From: Marinobacter maritimus
GTDB taxonomy: Bacteria; Pseudomonadota; Gammaproteobacteria; Pseudomonadales; Oleiphilaceae
Assembly (NCBI RefSeq): GCF_007671675.1
Contig: NZ_VCGW01000002.1
Coordinates: forward strand, 806,001 to 870,000
Direction of reading: 5' to 3'
Length of the DNA stretch: 64,000 nt
The stretch's first letter is position 1. Every line of letters starts with the position of its first letter. The position numbers and the translations under genes are program-made. This document shows, one piece after another, positions 17,259-28,024 of the stretch. The notes under the pieces were generated by a model, which saw only the letters and a program-made list of their open reading frames with translations, was not told the origin of the DNA and did no database searches.

Positions 17259-18752
17259 TCAGTGACTGGTTCCTTCTTCGTAGTTGATTTTGTTCCACAC
17301 GTTGTATTTGCCCGAAGGCTTGTTCATCGGGATTCGTTTTTCTTCCTCCAGGGTATCGGCGTCGTAGACGATTACGGCGCCTTCTTCGTCCCAGATGCTC
17401 AGTAGCAGTTTTTTGCCGTAGCGGTCGAATTCAACATGGGCGGCTACTTTGCCTGGGGCAGGCTGGAGGGTTTTTACGATTTCCAGAGTCTGTTTGTCGA
17501 TAACGTGGACTTTGTCTTTGTTGGGGCCGAAGAAAACGTCTACCCAAGCGTAGCGTGAGTTTTCGTGGCTGCGCATGAAGAAGCCTGGTCCGGCTGTTTC
17601 CAGGGTTTTGATCACTTTCCAGGTGTCCATGTCGATGATGGAAACGGCGTTCGAGCGGAAGTGGGGGGTGGCCATTACCCGTGTGCCCTGGTAGTCCCAA
17701 GTGATGCCGGAGCCCAGGTGGGGCATGCCGGGCAGGGGTAGGTCGGCGGTGGTTTTTCCGGTGTCCATGTTGATCACCAGGCCGTGTTTGCCATCGCGTG
17801 CAGCGCCGATAAGGTGTTCGTAGCCAGGGTCGAAGAAGAAGTCGTCAAGCCAGGTGTCGGTTTGCATTCTGCGTACTTTGGCTTTGTCGTTTTCTACAGT
17901 GATTTCCCAGGCTTCCGGAATGTCTTTCAGGGCGGCGATGAAGCTGTTCCGGGGCGGAGCGGCATAAACGGCGCTTACCCTTGAGCTCTCTTTGGCGTCG
18001 TTTTCAACGGGGATTATTTCCAGCAGGTCGAGGTTTTCCGCATCGAACAATACCAGCGTGTGGGGCAGATAATTGGCCGCCATTACGTGTTCGCCATCAG
18101 CAGAGACAGCGATGTTGCGCATGTTGATGCCGGCGCGGACTTCTGCAACGACTTTCAGGTTGTAGAGGTCGTATTTGGTAATCCAGCCATCCCGTGAGCC
18201 GAAATAGACATAGCGTCCGTCAGGGCTGTATTTGGGGCCGCCGTGCAGGGCGTAGCGGCTGGCGAAGCGGTGGATGGGCTCCATGCTGTCGCCGTCCAAC
18301 AAGGTTACGTGGTGGTCGCCAATTTCCACCACCAGAAAGAGGTTCATCATGTCGGCGTCATAAGCCGGCTTGTCAGGGAGTGAGCCTGCCGGGTGGGGTA
18401 ACAGATGGCTGGCGGTAATTTCACTTTTGCCCCAAATCGGTTCTTGTGCAGGCGGCTGGTAGATATATTCCGCCAGGGCGGTGATCGATTCGGCGTTCAG
18501 AGTATCGGCAAAGCCGAGCATCTGGGTGGCGGGACGACCGTTACGAATGGCGTCTTCAGCCTGGTCTTTTTTCAGGCGCGAGAGGTTATCCGGCAGCAAG
18601 GCGGGGCCCATGCCGCCGAGCCTGTCGCTGCCGTGACAGCTTGCGCAGTGCTGCTGATACAGGGCTTCGGTTTGTGCATCGGTGCTGGCAGCGATAATTG
18701 GTGAGGCCAGCAGGCCTGCGGTCAGCATCAGGATTTTCAGGGGCTGTTGCAT
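17259..18752 (-). CDS. nirN: NirN, dihydro-heme d1 dehydrogenase (c-type cytochrome with d1 propeller)
   Basis: 497 residues. A signal peptide (MQQPLKILMLTAGLLASPIIAA) precedes a cytochrome c domain with heme site CASCH (C36, C39, H40), then an eight-bladed d1-type propeller, ending NKPSGKYNVWNK as in known NirN. NirN is periplasmic and makes the last acrylate double bond of heme d1 before transfer to NirS. It is shorter than NirS and lacks the NirS N-terminal extension. Last gene of the nir operon, in the same order as the Pseudomonas aeruginosa operon. Confidence 0.93.
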   Translation of the reverse strand: MQQPLKILMLTAGLLASPIIAASTDAQTEALYQQHCASCHGSDRLGGMGPALLPDNLSRLKKDQAEDAIRNGRPATQMLGFADTLNAESITALAEYIYQPPAQEPIWGKSEITASHLLPHPAGSLPDKPAYDADMMNLFLVVEIGDHHVTLLDGDSMEPIHRFASRYALHGGPKYSPDGRYVYFGSRDGWITKYDLYNLKVVAEVRAGINMRNIAVSADGEHVMAANYLPHTLVLFDAENLDLLEIIPVENDAKESSRVSAVYAAPPRNSFIAALKDIPEAWEITVENDKAKVRRMQTDTWLDDFFFDPGYEHLIGAARDGKHGLVINMDTGKTTADLPLPGMPHLGSGITWDYQGTRVMATPHFRSNAVSIIDMDTWKVIKTLETAGPGFFMRSHENSRYAWVDVFFGPNKDKVHVIDKQTLEIVKTLQPAPGKVAAHVEFDRYGKKLLLSIWDEEGAVIVYDADTLEEEKRIPMNKPSGKYNVWNKINYEEGTSH

Positions 18753-18799
18753 CGAGTTTCCAGTTTGGAGCGTTGGTAATGTGTTCAGGTCTGTTTCGT

Positions 18800-19663
18800 T
18801 TATGCGGGCCGTCGCGTCGCCGTGGCCGCAGCCGGCCCGATTAATGCACTGTTCCAGCCTGCCTGGGCCGGTTGCGCGAGTTTTTCTGCCAGTTGCACCA
18901 CTTCGCCCACAATGATCAGGGTAGGCGGCTGGAAGCCTTCCATGCGGATGGTTTCTTCCAGATTTTCAAGTGTGGTCACGGCCATATGCTGTTGCGGGGT
19001 TGTGCCACGCTCCACCAGTGCCACCGGGCATTCGCCGGACAGGCCGTTGGCCATCAGCTCCCGCACTATGGTGGGCGCATTATGCAGGCCCATGTAAAAC
19101 ACGCAGGTCTGGCCTGGCGCTGCCAGCACTTTCCAGTTCAGGTCCAGGGAGTGGTCAGCTTTGCGGTGCCCGGTTATGAAGGTCACGCTTTGTGCGTAAT
19201 CCCGGTGTGTAAGGGGAATGCCGCAGTAGGAGGCGCAGCCGGCTGCGGAGGTAATGCCGGGCACCACCAGAAAATCGATGTCGTTATCCACCAGAAACTC
19301 GGCTTCTTCACCGCCACGGCCGAAAATATATGGGTCTCCGCCTTTCAGCCGCACCACGCGACGCTGCTTTACCGCTAATTGAACCAGAAGTTCATTGGTG
19401 TCTTCCTGAGCCACGTAATGGCAGCCGCTGGCTTTGCCTACGTGGATTCGCTCGGCGCCCGGGTTCACCAGCTCCATGATCTGTGGCGACACCAGCCGGT
19501 CGTAAACGATGGCGTCCGCCTGCTGGATCAGCATCAGGGCTCTGAGCGTCAGCAGGCCGGGATCACCGGGGCCTGCGCCTACAATGGCAACTTCACCGGC
19601 TCGCAAGGGCTGTTCCGCCAACTGGAATTCCACCAGACACTTCTTTCTCTGACTGACTGTCAT
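18800..19663 (-). CDS. nirE: Uroporphyrinogen-III C-methyltransferase NirE
   Basis: 287 residues, one SUMT domain. It shows the SAM-binding [12 protein letters not shown] near the N-terminus, YDRLVSPQI, the [16 protein letters not shown] block and the [22 protein letters not shown] motif. It methylates uroporphyrinogen III at C2 and C7 to precorrin-2, the entry to siroheme and heme d1. The start at 19663 has AAGGAA upstream; the frame continues further only across the nirJ end. Location between nirJ and nirN identifies it as the d1-dedicated copy. Confidence 0.94.
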   Translation of the reverse strand: MTVSQRKKCLVEFQLAEQPLRAGEVAIVGAGPGDPGLLTLRALMLIQQADAIVYDRLVSPQIMELVNPGAERIHVGKASGCHYVAQEDTNELLVQLAVKQRRVVRLKGGDPYIFGRGGEEAEFLVDNDIDFLVVPGITSAAGCASYCGIPLTHRDYAQSVTFITGHRKADHSLDLNWKVLAAPGQTCVFYMGLHNAPTIVRELMANGLSGECPVALVERGTTPQQHMAVTTLENLEETIRMEGFQPPTLIIVGEVVQLAEKLAQPAQAGWNSALIGPAAATATRRPA

Positions 19664-19673
19664 GCTGCGTTCC

Positions 19674-20870
19674 TTACAGATTGTTGACCGGGATTTCGAT
19701 CGCCGCGGCGGCGATGCGTCTGGGCATGTCGAGAACGCCAATCTCTTCGTTGGTGAGGTAACAGCCGGGGTCTTCTTCCCAATAATCACTGGAAACATTG
19801 TAGGCTCGTACCCGGGTGTTACCGTTGCAGATGGCCAGATATTGGCACTGGGCACAGCGGCCTTTCACTGGCCGTGGTTTCTGCCGGAAGCCTTGCATTA
19901 GCTCATCATTTGCTTCTGACCAGATTCGCGAAAAGGGCTTTTCGCGCACGTTTCCCAGGTTGTAGTCCCACCAGAAAGTATCAGGGTGGACGACGCCCAG
20001 GTTGTCGATGTTGGACACGTTCTGGCCGGAGGAGTTGCCACCCCAGTTAAGCAGCCGTTGCTCCAGGGCCGGCACCTGATCCGGATAGTGTTCTGCGGCC
20101 CACTGAAGCAGGAAAGGCCCATCAGCATCGTTATTACCGGTCACGTATTCGCGCTCGATGCCGCGCTTCAGCTCTTCGTGGCAATGGTTGAACAACAGGT
20201 TCATCGCATCCCGGGTCATGTCATACCAGGCGTCACGCTTGCGGTTGCGACCGCCTCGACCGGAGTAGTTCAGGTGCGAGAGGTAGAACTTGTCGATATC
20301 ATGCTCGTCCAGCAGGTTAAGCATGTCTGGCAGTTGCACTGCGTTGTCCTGTGTGAGGGTGAAGCGCAGGCCCACTTTAATACCGACATCTTTGCACAGC
20401 TTGACCGCTTTCATGGAGGCGGCAAAGGCGCCCTTTTTTTGGCGGAATTCGTCGTGGGTTTCTTCCAGGCCGTCAATGCTGATGCCCACGTAATCGTATC
20501 CCGCGTCGGCAATCTGCTGAATGTTGTCCTCAGTAATCAGGGTGCCATTGCTGGACAGGCCCACGTAAAAGCCCATGTCCTTGGCACGACGTGAGATCTC
20601 GAAAATGTCCGGCCGCATCAGTGGCTCTCCGCCGGAAAGAATCAGCACCGGAACGCCATAAGCTTTGAGGTCGTCCATCACGGTATAGACCTCATCAGTG
20701 CTCAGCTCACCCTTGAAATCAATATCTGCAGAAATTGAATAGCAGTGTTTGCAGGTGAGGTTGCAGCGGCGAATCAGGTTCCAGATTACCACCGGGCCGG
20801 AGGGCTTGGGGATGGCTCTCACCGGGAACGGATTCATCAGGCTTTTTATATAGCGCGTCATTCTGAACAT
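19674..20870 (-). CDS. nirJ: Heme d1 biosynthesis radical SAM protein NirJ
   Basis: 398 residues. The radical SAM cluster CNLTCKHC (C36, C40, C43) is followed by the GGEPLMRPD motif, and a C-terminal SPASM-like cysteine set ([10 protein letters not shown], then PGCYLT) binds an extra Fe-S cluster. NirJ removes the propionates of 12,18-didecarboxysiroheme and introduces the oxo groups on the way to heme d1. Cytoplasmic. It sits 10 bases upstream of nirE. Confidence 0.95.
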   Translation of the reverse strand: MFRMTRYIKSLMNPFPVRAIPKPSGPVVIWNLIRRCNLTCKHCYSISADIDFKGELSTDEVYTVMDDLKAYGVPVLILSGGEPLMRPDIFEISRRAKDMGFYVGLSSNGTLITEDNIQQIADAGYDYVGISIDGLEETHDEFRQKKGAFAASMKAVKLCKDVGIKVGLRFTLTQDNAVQLPDMLNLLDEHDIDKFYLSHLNYSGRGGRNRKRDAWYDMTRDAMNLLFNHCHEELKRGIEREYVTGNNDADGPFLLQWAAEHYPDQVPALEQRLLNWGGNSSGQNVSNIDNLGVVHPDTFWWDYNLGNVREKPFSRIWSEANDELMQGFRQKPRPVKGRCAQCQYLAICNGNTRVRAYNVSSDYWEEDPGCYLTNEEIGVLDMPRRIAAAAIEIPVNNL

Positions 20871-20886
20871 GGTGCTTCCCCTTGCG

Positions 20887-21411
20887 TTATTTGCGCAGCC
20901 GCAGGCCGGTTTTCTTCAGGATGGCCGAGCTGTAAAGAATGGTGTGCTGCTGGCAGGCGTCGCCCAGCACGGCACGAATCTGTGCGGCCTTATCTTCTAC
21001 CTCTTCCCGGGTGGTGCCGTGAACCATGGCAAACAGGTTGAACGACCAGTAGGGCAGGTGGCGTGGACGGCGATAACAGTGGCTCACGAACGGCAGTTCA
21101 CCAATGGCGACGCCAAGCTCTGCAATACGATCATCAGCCAGGTCCCATACGGTCATGCCGTTGTAGCGATAGCCCAGGCGATAGTGATCGGGCACTGCGG
21201 CAACGCGGCGTATCACACCGGCTTGCTGCATGGCCTGGAAGCGGGCGAGCACCTCAGCCGCATTCATGTCCAGTTGCTTGCCCAGCTCAGCCCAGGGGTC
21301 GGATACCAGTGGCAGGCCAGCCTGGGTGGCAAGAATCAGTTCGCGGTCGCGCTCTGTCATTGCGAAGCCGTTTTGTGTTTCGGTATCAGACAGGGAAGTG
21401 GAGGTGGACAT
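20887..21411 (-). CDS. nirH: Siroheme decarboxylase subunit NirH (AsnC/Lrp-like)
   Basis: 174 residues: winged-helix (TERDRELILATQAGLPLVSD, AEVLARFQAMQQAGVIRRVA) plus a RAM-like domain with VSHCYRRPRHLPYWSFNLF, a block shared by NirD/L/G/H siroheme decarboxylase subunits. ATG 21411 is chosen with AGGAG ahead; it overlaps the nirG end by 26 bases, suggesting translational coupling. The NirDLGH proteins decarboxylate siroheme to 12,18-didecarboxysiroheme rather than act as regulators. Confidence 0.9.
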   Translation of the reverse strand: MSTSTSLSDTETQNGFAMTERDRELILATQAGLPLVSDPWAELGKQLDMNAAEVLARFQAMQQAGVIRRVAAVPDHYRLGYRYNGMTVWDLADDRIAELGVAIGELPFVSHCYRRPRHLPYWSFNLFAMVHGTTREEVEDKAAQIRAVLGDACQQHTILYSSAILKKTGLRLRK

Positions 21412-21874
21412 GGAACTCCTGCTCCTTTGGCATGTTGTAAACCGGGTAACCGGTGGTTTCTTCAATGGCGCCGATGGTATTTTCAATGGCGCCCTGGGTT
21501 TCGGTTGCCAGTACAAACCACATGTTCAGGTCGTGCTCGCGACGGTAGTTGTGGGCGACTTCATCAAAGCTGTTTACCTGTTCGGTAACCCGCTCGAAAT
21601 CCACCTCGGGAATGCGCATGGCCGCCAGAGTGAGGCCGCCACCCAATTCGCCGGCGTGAAACATGGGGCCAAAGCGTGTCAGTACGCCCTCGGCGAGCAG
21701 GTTTTTAACCGTGCTCAATACTTGTTGCTCGCTGAGATTGAGTTCTTCTGCGACTGCCGCGTAAGGGTGGGGCACCAGCGGCAAACCGTGCTGTAAGCGG
21801 TTGATCAGAACCTTCTCAACCGGGCTCAGATCCGCAACGGGGGCCTGGCGGCGGGATTCAATCGTGGCTGACAT
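21386..21874 (-). CDS. nirG: Siroheme decarboxylase subunit NirG (AsnC/Lrp-like)
   Basis: 162 residues of the same fold as its neighbours: wHTH (LSPVEKVLINRLQHGLPLVP, LSEQQVLSTVKNLLAEGVLT) and a half with VAHNYRREHDLNMWFVLAT. The HNYxREH-x2-N-W-F pattern groups it with NirD, whereas NirL and NirH have C-Y-x-RP. This paired pattern fits a heteromeric decarboxylase. It overlaps nirL by 17 bases. Confidence 0.88.
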   Translation of the reverse strand: MSATIESRRQAPVADLSPVEKVLINRLQHGLPLVPHPYAAVAEELNLSEQQVLSTVKNLLAEGVLTRFGPMFHAGELGGGLTLAAMRIPEVDFERVTEQVNSFDEVAHNYRREHDLNMWFVLATETQGAIENTIGAIEETTGYPVYNMPKEQEFHVHLHFPV

Positions 21875-22403
21875 AGCGACCTCCGCGCTGCCGGTAGGCT
21901 TTATTGCTGAACAGTACGGAATGTCGTATGTGCTGAAGGTTGTGGTCAGCGATCAGACCCTCCAGTTGTGCCAGCACCCGCTCGCGATTCGTGCCGTGAA
22001 TCATACAGAACAGATTGTAAGGCCAGTCCGGGAGGCGTCTCGGGCGTTGGTAACAAAGGGTGATAAATGGCACGCCGGCCATGGATTTCCCCAATGCCTG
22101 TACCTGCTCATCAGGGATGTTCCAGACCACCATGGCGTTGGCGGTGTAGCCCAGGGTGCGGTGTTTCACCACAAGCCCAAAGCGCTTTATCAGGCCCTGC
22201 TCCTGCCACTGGGTAATGGCACTTATCACTTCCTGCTCGGTGAGACCTGTACGCTCGGCAAGTGCCAGATAGGGTCTGGGTGCAAGTGGCAATCCCTGTT
22301 CAAGTTGTTGCCGGAGTCGCAGCAGCCCCCATGCACTTACTTCACTTGAAGCTGGCGATGCGGAATCAGGGGCCAGATAATCTGCCGGAAATGGTTGGCT
22401 CAT
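21858..22403 (-). CDS. nirL: Siroheme decarboxylase subunit NirL (AsnC/Lrp-like)
   Basis: 181 residues with a short non-conserved N-terminal tail, then LRQQLEQGLPLAPRPYLALA and TEQEVISAITQWQEQGLIKR (wHTH), and the catalytic-type block FITLCYQRPRRLPDWPYNLF. It resembles NirH. It overlaps the nirD end by four bases (ATGA type), indicating coupled translation. Confidence 0.88.
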   Translation of the reverse strand: MSQPFPADYLAPDSASPASSEVSAWGLLRLRQQLEQGLPLAPRPYLALAERTGLTEQEVISAITQWQEQGLIKRFGLVVKHRTLGYTANAMVVWNIPDEQVQALGKSMAGVPFITLCYQRPRRLPDWPYNLFCMIHGTNRERVLAQLEGLIADHNLQHIRHSVLFSNKAYRQRGGRYVSHD

Positions 22404-22864
22404 GACAAGGCGTCCCAGTCGATATCGAAGCCCAGGTCAATGTGATAACCCTCCACCATGGGAAGGCGCAGCATGGGCAATTTCAGTTCCTGTTCCAGTT
22501 CGTCTAGATGCTCTTCCAGTAATTCGTTATCCGGCGCGGTCATGACAAACCAGAGATTGTAGGCGTGCTCTCGGGCGTAGTTGTGATTCACCCCCGGAGC
22601 ACGGTTAATACGGGCAGCTACCATGTCCATTTGGTCGTCCGGAGCCGCCACTGCAGCCAGCAGGCTTGCACCTGCCTGGCTGTGTTCAAACACCGGCCCG
22701 ACCCGGCCGACGACATCGCGAGACTGCAGCGATTGCAACCGTTCAATGACCTCCTGTTCGGAAATGCCCAGTTGCCGGGACATCTCCAGATAAGGCCGTT
22801 CACACACCGGCAAATGCCGCTGAAAGTGATTGATCAGTTGCTGGTCCGTATGATCCAGTCTCAT
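22400..22864 (-). CDS. nirD: Siroheme decarboxylase subunit NirD (AsnC/Lrp-like)
   Basis: 154 residues, wHTH (DQQLINHFQRHLPVCERPYL, SEQEVIERLQSLQSRDVVGR) then VNHNYAREHAYNLWFVMTAP, the NirD/NirG-type block. Directly follows nirS with a 37-base gap. In P. aeruginosa nirM, nirC and nirF lie between nirS and nirD; here they are absent from this position and nirC-nirF sit on the other side of nirS. Confidence 0.9.
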   Translation of the reverse strand: MRLDHTDQQLINHFQRHLPVCERPYLEMSRQLGISEQEVIERLQSLQSRDVVGRVGPVFEHSQAGASLLAAVAAPDDQMDMVAARINRAPGVNHNYAREHAYNLWFVMTAPDNELLEEHLDELEQELKLPMLRLPMVEGYHIDLGFDIDWDALS

Positions 22865-22901
22865 CGCTCGTCTCCTCCGGGTCGGCGCGGCTTAGCGCTC
22901 T

Positions 22902-24644
<1,743 letters not shown>

Positions 24645-24686
24645 TTAAGAGTGTTGTTAGGTTTGTCTTCTTTACCCTGATGAACA

Positions 24687-24700
24687 TTGATTTAAATCAT
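24687..24700 (-). promoter_or_regulatory. DNR/FNR box of the nirS promoter
   Basis: TTGATTTAAATCAT on the plus strand, that is ATGATTTAAATCAA on the minus strand, one base from the perfect consensus. Centre 67.5 bases upstream of the nirS start codon, compatible with a -41.5 position and a short leader. Confidence 0.85.
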
Positions 24701-24723
24701 ATAGATGTTATTTGTCCACTGAG

Positions 24724-24739
24724 TACCCACCCATGGGTA
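24724..24739. promoter_or_regulatory. NarL-type 7-2-7 site between nirS and nirC
   Basis: TACCCAC-CC-ATGGGTA: two inverted heptamers close to TACYYMT separated by two bases, the arrangement bound by NarL and NarP. It lies 38 bases upstream of the DNR box centre, and so could add nitrate control to nirS and perhaps nirC. Confidence 0.75.
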
Positions 24740-24851
24740 TAACCAAAGAGTTGTTGTGGCGGGCGGTGTTTTTAACCAATATCAAAGATGAATTTGACTG
24801 GCGGCACCACCATGTGAAAACCCGCTGCAGAGCCATGGGAGAAAGCGAGTC

Positions 24852-25217
24852 GTGAATCGTTCCGAAAGGGGTCAGATCAGGCTGCAGGCCAGCGCCACAA
24901 TGGTGTTATTGATGCTGGTTTTGGCGCCATCGGCATTGTTGGCAAACGAGCAGTTGGAACCGTCGCGTCACCTGGCTGATCTTGAAAACTTTGTTGTGCA
25001 GGACTGCGGCTCGTGCCACGGGCTGACCCTTAAGGGTGGGCTTGGCCCGCCCTTAAGGCCTGAAAACCTGAGTCACCTGCCTGAAGACGCCATAGCCGCC
25101 ATAATTCGTGAAGGCATCCCGGGCACCGCAATGCCGCCCTGGAAGCCTTTGTTGGCTCCCGCCGATATTGATTGGATCAGTCATCAGTTAAAGGCCGGTA
25201 CGCTGGTATCGCCCTGA
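24852..25217 (+). CDS. nirC: NirC, small periplasmic c-type cytochrome
   Basis: 121 residues. N-terminal hydrophobic signal (MVLLMLVLAPSALLA), one heme site CGSCH and a distal methionine region PGTAMPPWKPLL. NirC is a cytochrome c55x linked to heme d1 maturation and able to give electrons to NirS. It opens the plus-strand unit nirC-nirF-(PhnD-like)-norQ-(membrane protein), divergent from nirS. The CDS start is the GTG-containing region's ATG at 24852; a later start would remove the basic n-region. Confidence 0.9.
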   Translation: MNRSERGQIRLQASATMVLLMLVLAPSALLANEQLEPSRHLADLENFVVQDCGSCHGLTLKGGLGPPLRPENLSHLPEDAIAAIIREGIPGTAMPPWKPLLAPADIDWISHQLKAGTLVSP

Positions 25218-25241
25218 CAATTAGCCCGGAGGATGTACCAG

Positions 25242-26489
25242 ATGTTTTGGATAACCCGCTGTGCAAAGCGCGTGTTGTTATTGTCACTGTTTTCGGTGTT
25301 GCTGAGCGGTTGCCAGGCTCTTTCTGTTTCTGATGATAGTGCGCAGAACGCGATGGCTGACAGCTTGATGGGCACCGGCGACCTGGGTCTTATTGTTGAA
25401 CGGGCGACCGGTTCTTTGCTGGTTATCAACACCACTACCCACAGTGTGATCCGCCGTATTGAAGGGCTGGGGGATCTGTCTCACGCTTCCATTGTATATT
25501 CCCGTGATGCGCGTTACGGCTTCGTATTTGGCCGTGATGGTGGCCTTACCAAAGTGGATCTGCTTACGCAGTCTATTGTTGGCAGGGTGATCCAGTCCGG
25601 TAACAGCATTGGTGGCGCTATCTCCCAGGATGGCCGCTACGTTGCGGTGTCCAACTACGAGCCAGGTGGGGTGAAAGTCTTTGACAGCCAGACTCTTGAG
25701 CTGATCGCCGATATCCCTGCTACCTATATCCGTGAAAATGGTGAAACCGCGCGTTCCAAAACCGTTGGGCTGGTAGACGCACCGGGCAACCGTTTTGTGT
25801 TCAGCCTGTTTGATGCCGGGCAGATCTGGATTCTTGATATGCCGGATGGCGTTGCAGGCAGCAAGCCCGAAGTGACCCGTTTCGAGGCCGGTAAAGCACC
25901 CTATGATTCCATGATCACACCGGACGGGCGCTACTACATTGCTGGCCTGTTTGGCGAAGATGGTCTTTCAATGCTGGACCTCTGGGATACGGATGCCGGA
26001 GTTACCGAAATTCTGCCCAATTACGGCAAAGGTGAACAGCAACTCCCCGTCTACAAAATGCCTCACCTTGAGGGGTGGACTGTTGCTGATGGTCGCGCAT
26101 TCGTGCCGGCAGTTGGGCACCATCAAGTGCTGGTAGCTGATATGAATGACTGGTCACTGGTGGACAAAATATCGGTACAAGGCCAGCCGGTTTTCGTGAT
26201 GGCCAGTCCCGATAACCGAAGAATCTGGGTGAGCTTTGCGCACCCGAAAAACGATGTGGTTCAGGTGATCGACTCCCAGACCCGTAAAATCATCCGCACA
26301 CTGGAGCCTGGCAAAGCGGTGCTGCACATGGAGTTTACCCCCCGAGGTGAAGAGGTTTGGATCTCGTCGAGAGACAGCAACCGGGTTACGGTTTACAACA
26401 CAACGACTCTGGAACCCGTTGCAGAACTGGACGCGCAAAAACCCAGCGGCATTTTCTTTACCAGCCGGGCCCATGCACTTGGGTTATAG
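25242..26489 (+). CDS. nirF: NirF, heme d1 biosynthesis lipoprotein
   Basis: 415 residues. Lipobox LLSGC (C24) after a basic, hydrophobic N-terminus predicts a lipoprotein on the periplasmic side. The rest is a d1-type propeller without a cytochrome domain, ending QKPSGIFFTSRAHALGL, like the C-terminus of NirF. NirF acts late in heme d1 synthesis and associates with NirN and NirS. ATG 25242 is chosen because GGAGG (25228-25232) abuts an earlier ATG at 25233 too closely. It overlaps the next gene by 17 bases. Confidence 0.93.
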   Translation: MFWITRCAKRVLLLSLFSVLLSGCQALSVSDDSAQNAMADSLMGTGDLGLIVERATGSLLVINTTTHSVIRRIEGLGDLSHASIVYSRDARYGFVFGRDGGLTKVDLLTQSIVGRVIQSGNSIGGAISQDGRYVAVSNYEPGGVKVFDSQTLELIADIPATYIRENGETARSKTVGLVDAPGNRFVFSLFDAGQIWILDMPDGVAGSKPEVTRFEAGKAPYDSMITPDGRYYIAGLFGEDGLSMLDLWDTDAGVTEILPNYGKGEQQLPVYKMPHLEGWTVADGRAFVPAVGHHQVLVADMNDWSLVDKISVQGQPVFVMASPDNRRIWVSFAHPKNDVVQVIDSQTRKIIRTLEPGKAVLHMEFTPRGEEVWISSRDSNRVTVYNTTTLEPVAELDAQKPSGIFFTSRAHALGL

Positions 26490-27219
26490 GCACACTCAAG
26501 CGCTGGCATTTACGGCGCTTCTACTATGTATGCCGGCTGCGATAACGGCCGAAGGGCTTCAGCCAATTGTATTGACTATTGATTCGGTCACTCGCGTAAC
26601 AGACGTTGCGCGCTACCGCCTCAGCCAGCACTTGGCAAGGCAGGGATGCCTGGCCGAGATTCGTTTTAACCGCGAACCCGAGGCAGCGGCACTGATGTTC
26701 AGCTTGTCTGCTCAAGACAGTCAGGGCACGGTTGTATTGAGTGCGAAGAACCGCGATGGCGACTGGCCTCGCTCAGTCTGGGTCACCCGCAGAACGGCCG
26801 GAGTCCGTTCGGTTTCCGATTTGGCGGAGCGGGACCTGGCCACAGTTGCGGGTCGGGACCCGCTGGCATCGGCGCTGCCGCTTGCCGCACTGGAGGCAGC
26901 CGGTGTCTATCCGGCCCCGGCAAGATTCTATGAATCTGGAGACTTTAGCTCGGCACTGGGACTTTTGCTGCATAACAACACTCATGCTGCGGCCTCCGAG
27001 GCGGGGTTTGCCGGCCAGTTTCTTGAAAGCCGGGATCTGGTGATCACCTGGCTCGGCGACCCGGTAAAGTCAGTAGGCTGGTACCGGGGTAATGGGTGGA
27101 GTGAGCAGGCACTGGCCTGCGAAGAAGCGCTTGGTAATCTGAGGCGAGCGGACGACAAGCAGGCGTTCGAGGTTTTTCCAGAATGGGTTCATGGCTTTGC
27201 CAGAACTGATGATCAGTAA
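26473..27219 (+). CDS. PhnD-like periplasmic substrate-binding protein in the nir cluster
   Basis: 248 residues. Signal peptide (MHLGYRHTQALAFTALLLCM to ITA-EG), then a type 2 periplasmic binding fold of the PhnD/phosphonate class: RSVSDLAERDLATVAGRDP, a block of the kind 'DLxGxxVAxxxP', and the later loop GLLLHNNTHAAASE. No permease or ATPase of an ABC system lies beside it. It overlaps nirF by 17 bases and is followed by norQ after 16 bases, so it is embedded in the NirC-NirF unit. A role in delivering a heme d1 precursor or metal is a guess from context; the ligand is unknown. Confidence 0.6.
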   Translation: MHLGYRHTQALAFTALLLCMPAAITAEGLQPIVLTIDSVTRVTDVARYRLSQHLARQGCLAEIRFNREPEAAALMFSLSAQDSQGTVVLSAKNRDGDWPRSVWVTRRTAGVRSVSDLAERDLATVAGRDPLASALPLAALEAAGVYPAPARFYESGDFSSALGLLLHNNTHAAASEAGFAGQFLESRDLVITWLGDPVKSVGWYRGNGWSEQALACEEALGNLRRADDKQAFEVFPEWVHGFARTDDQ

Positions 27220-27235
27220 CAGAGGACTGTAATAC

Positions 27236-28024
27236 ATGACGTTTTACCAGCCAGTTGGTAATGAAATAGAACTGTTCCAGGCCGCAGCCAACAATGGCCT
27301 GCCGGTTCTGATCAAGGGGCCCACCGGCTGCGGTAAAACCCGGTTTGTCCGTTATATGGCAGAGAAGCTCAATCGGCCGGTTTATACCGTAGCCTGCCAC
27401 GACGACTTGACCGCAGCCGATCTGGTTGGGCGACATCTGATCGGACCGGAAGGTACCTATTGGCAAGATGGCCCGCTGACTCGCGCGGTGCGCGAAGGCG
27501 GCATTTGTTATCTTGATGAGGTGGTGGAAGCACGCAAAGATACAACCGTGGTCCTGCACCCGCTGGCGGACGACCGCCGGGAGCTGCCAATAGAACGCAC
27601 CGGTGAACTGCTGATCGCAGCACCAGGTTTTATGTTGGTGGTCTCCTACAACCCGGGATACCAGAGCCTGCTCAAAGGCATGAAGCCCAGTACTCGCCAG
27701 AGATTTGTATCCCTGCGGTTTGATTATCCCTCTGAAGAGGCGGAGCAAACCATCGTGACGGAAGAATCCGGTTGCGACCGTGATCTTGCCAAGCAGCTCG
27801 TGAGTCTTGCGACAGCGCTGCGTAATCTTAAAGATCACGATCTGGAAGAGGCTGCATCAACCCGGTTATTGATACACACGGCCCTTTTGATACGTGCTGG
27901 TTTGCCAGCAGAGGTAGCCTGTCGCGCAGGCATGATCGAGCCATTGTCAGACGACGAAGCAACGGTTATTTCATTGATGGAGGTGGTATATGCAGTATTC
28001 GGGCGCCCGGAAGAAACCCGCTAG
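27236..28024 (+). CDS. norQ: NorQ/NirQ-type MoxR AAA+ ATPase
   Basis: 262 residues. Walker A GPTGCGKT (28-35), Walker B GGICYLDEV, sensor SYNPGYQ and the CbbQ/NirQ family C-terminal helical half. Members activate large enzymes together with a VWA partner, here norD at 29754-31577, needed for active NO reductase. It is encoded apart from norCBD and downstream of nirF, as nirQ is near nir genes in pseudomonads. It overlaps the next gene by 35 bases. Confidence 0.93.
   Translation: MTFYQPVGNEIELFQAAANNGLPVLIKGPTGCGKTRFVRYMAEKLNRPVYTVACHDDLTAADLVGRHLIGPEGTYWQDGPLTRAVREGGICYLDEVVEARKDTTVVLHPLADDRRELPIERTGELLIAAPGFMLVVSYNPGYQSLLKGMKPSTRQRFVSLRFDYPSEEAEQTIVTEESGCDRDLAKQLVSLATALRNLKDHDLEEAASTRLLIHTALLIRAGLPAEVACRAGMIEPLSDDEATVISLMEVVYAVFGRPEETR

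Noticed and set aside
24772..24785. TTAAC-CAAT-ATCAA before nirC
   Set aside because: One half is weak and there is no -10-like hexamer at the expected distance, so it was not listed as a separate site.
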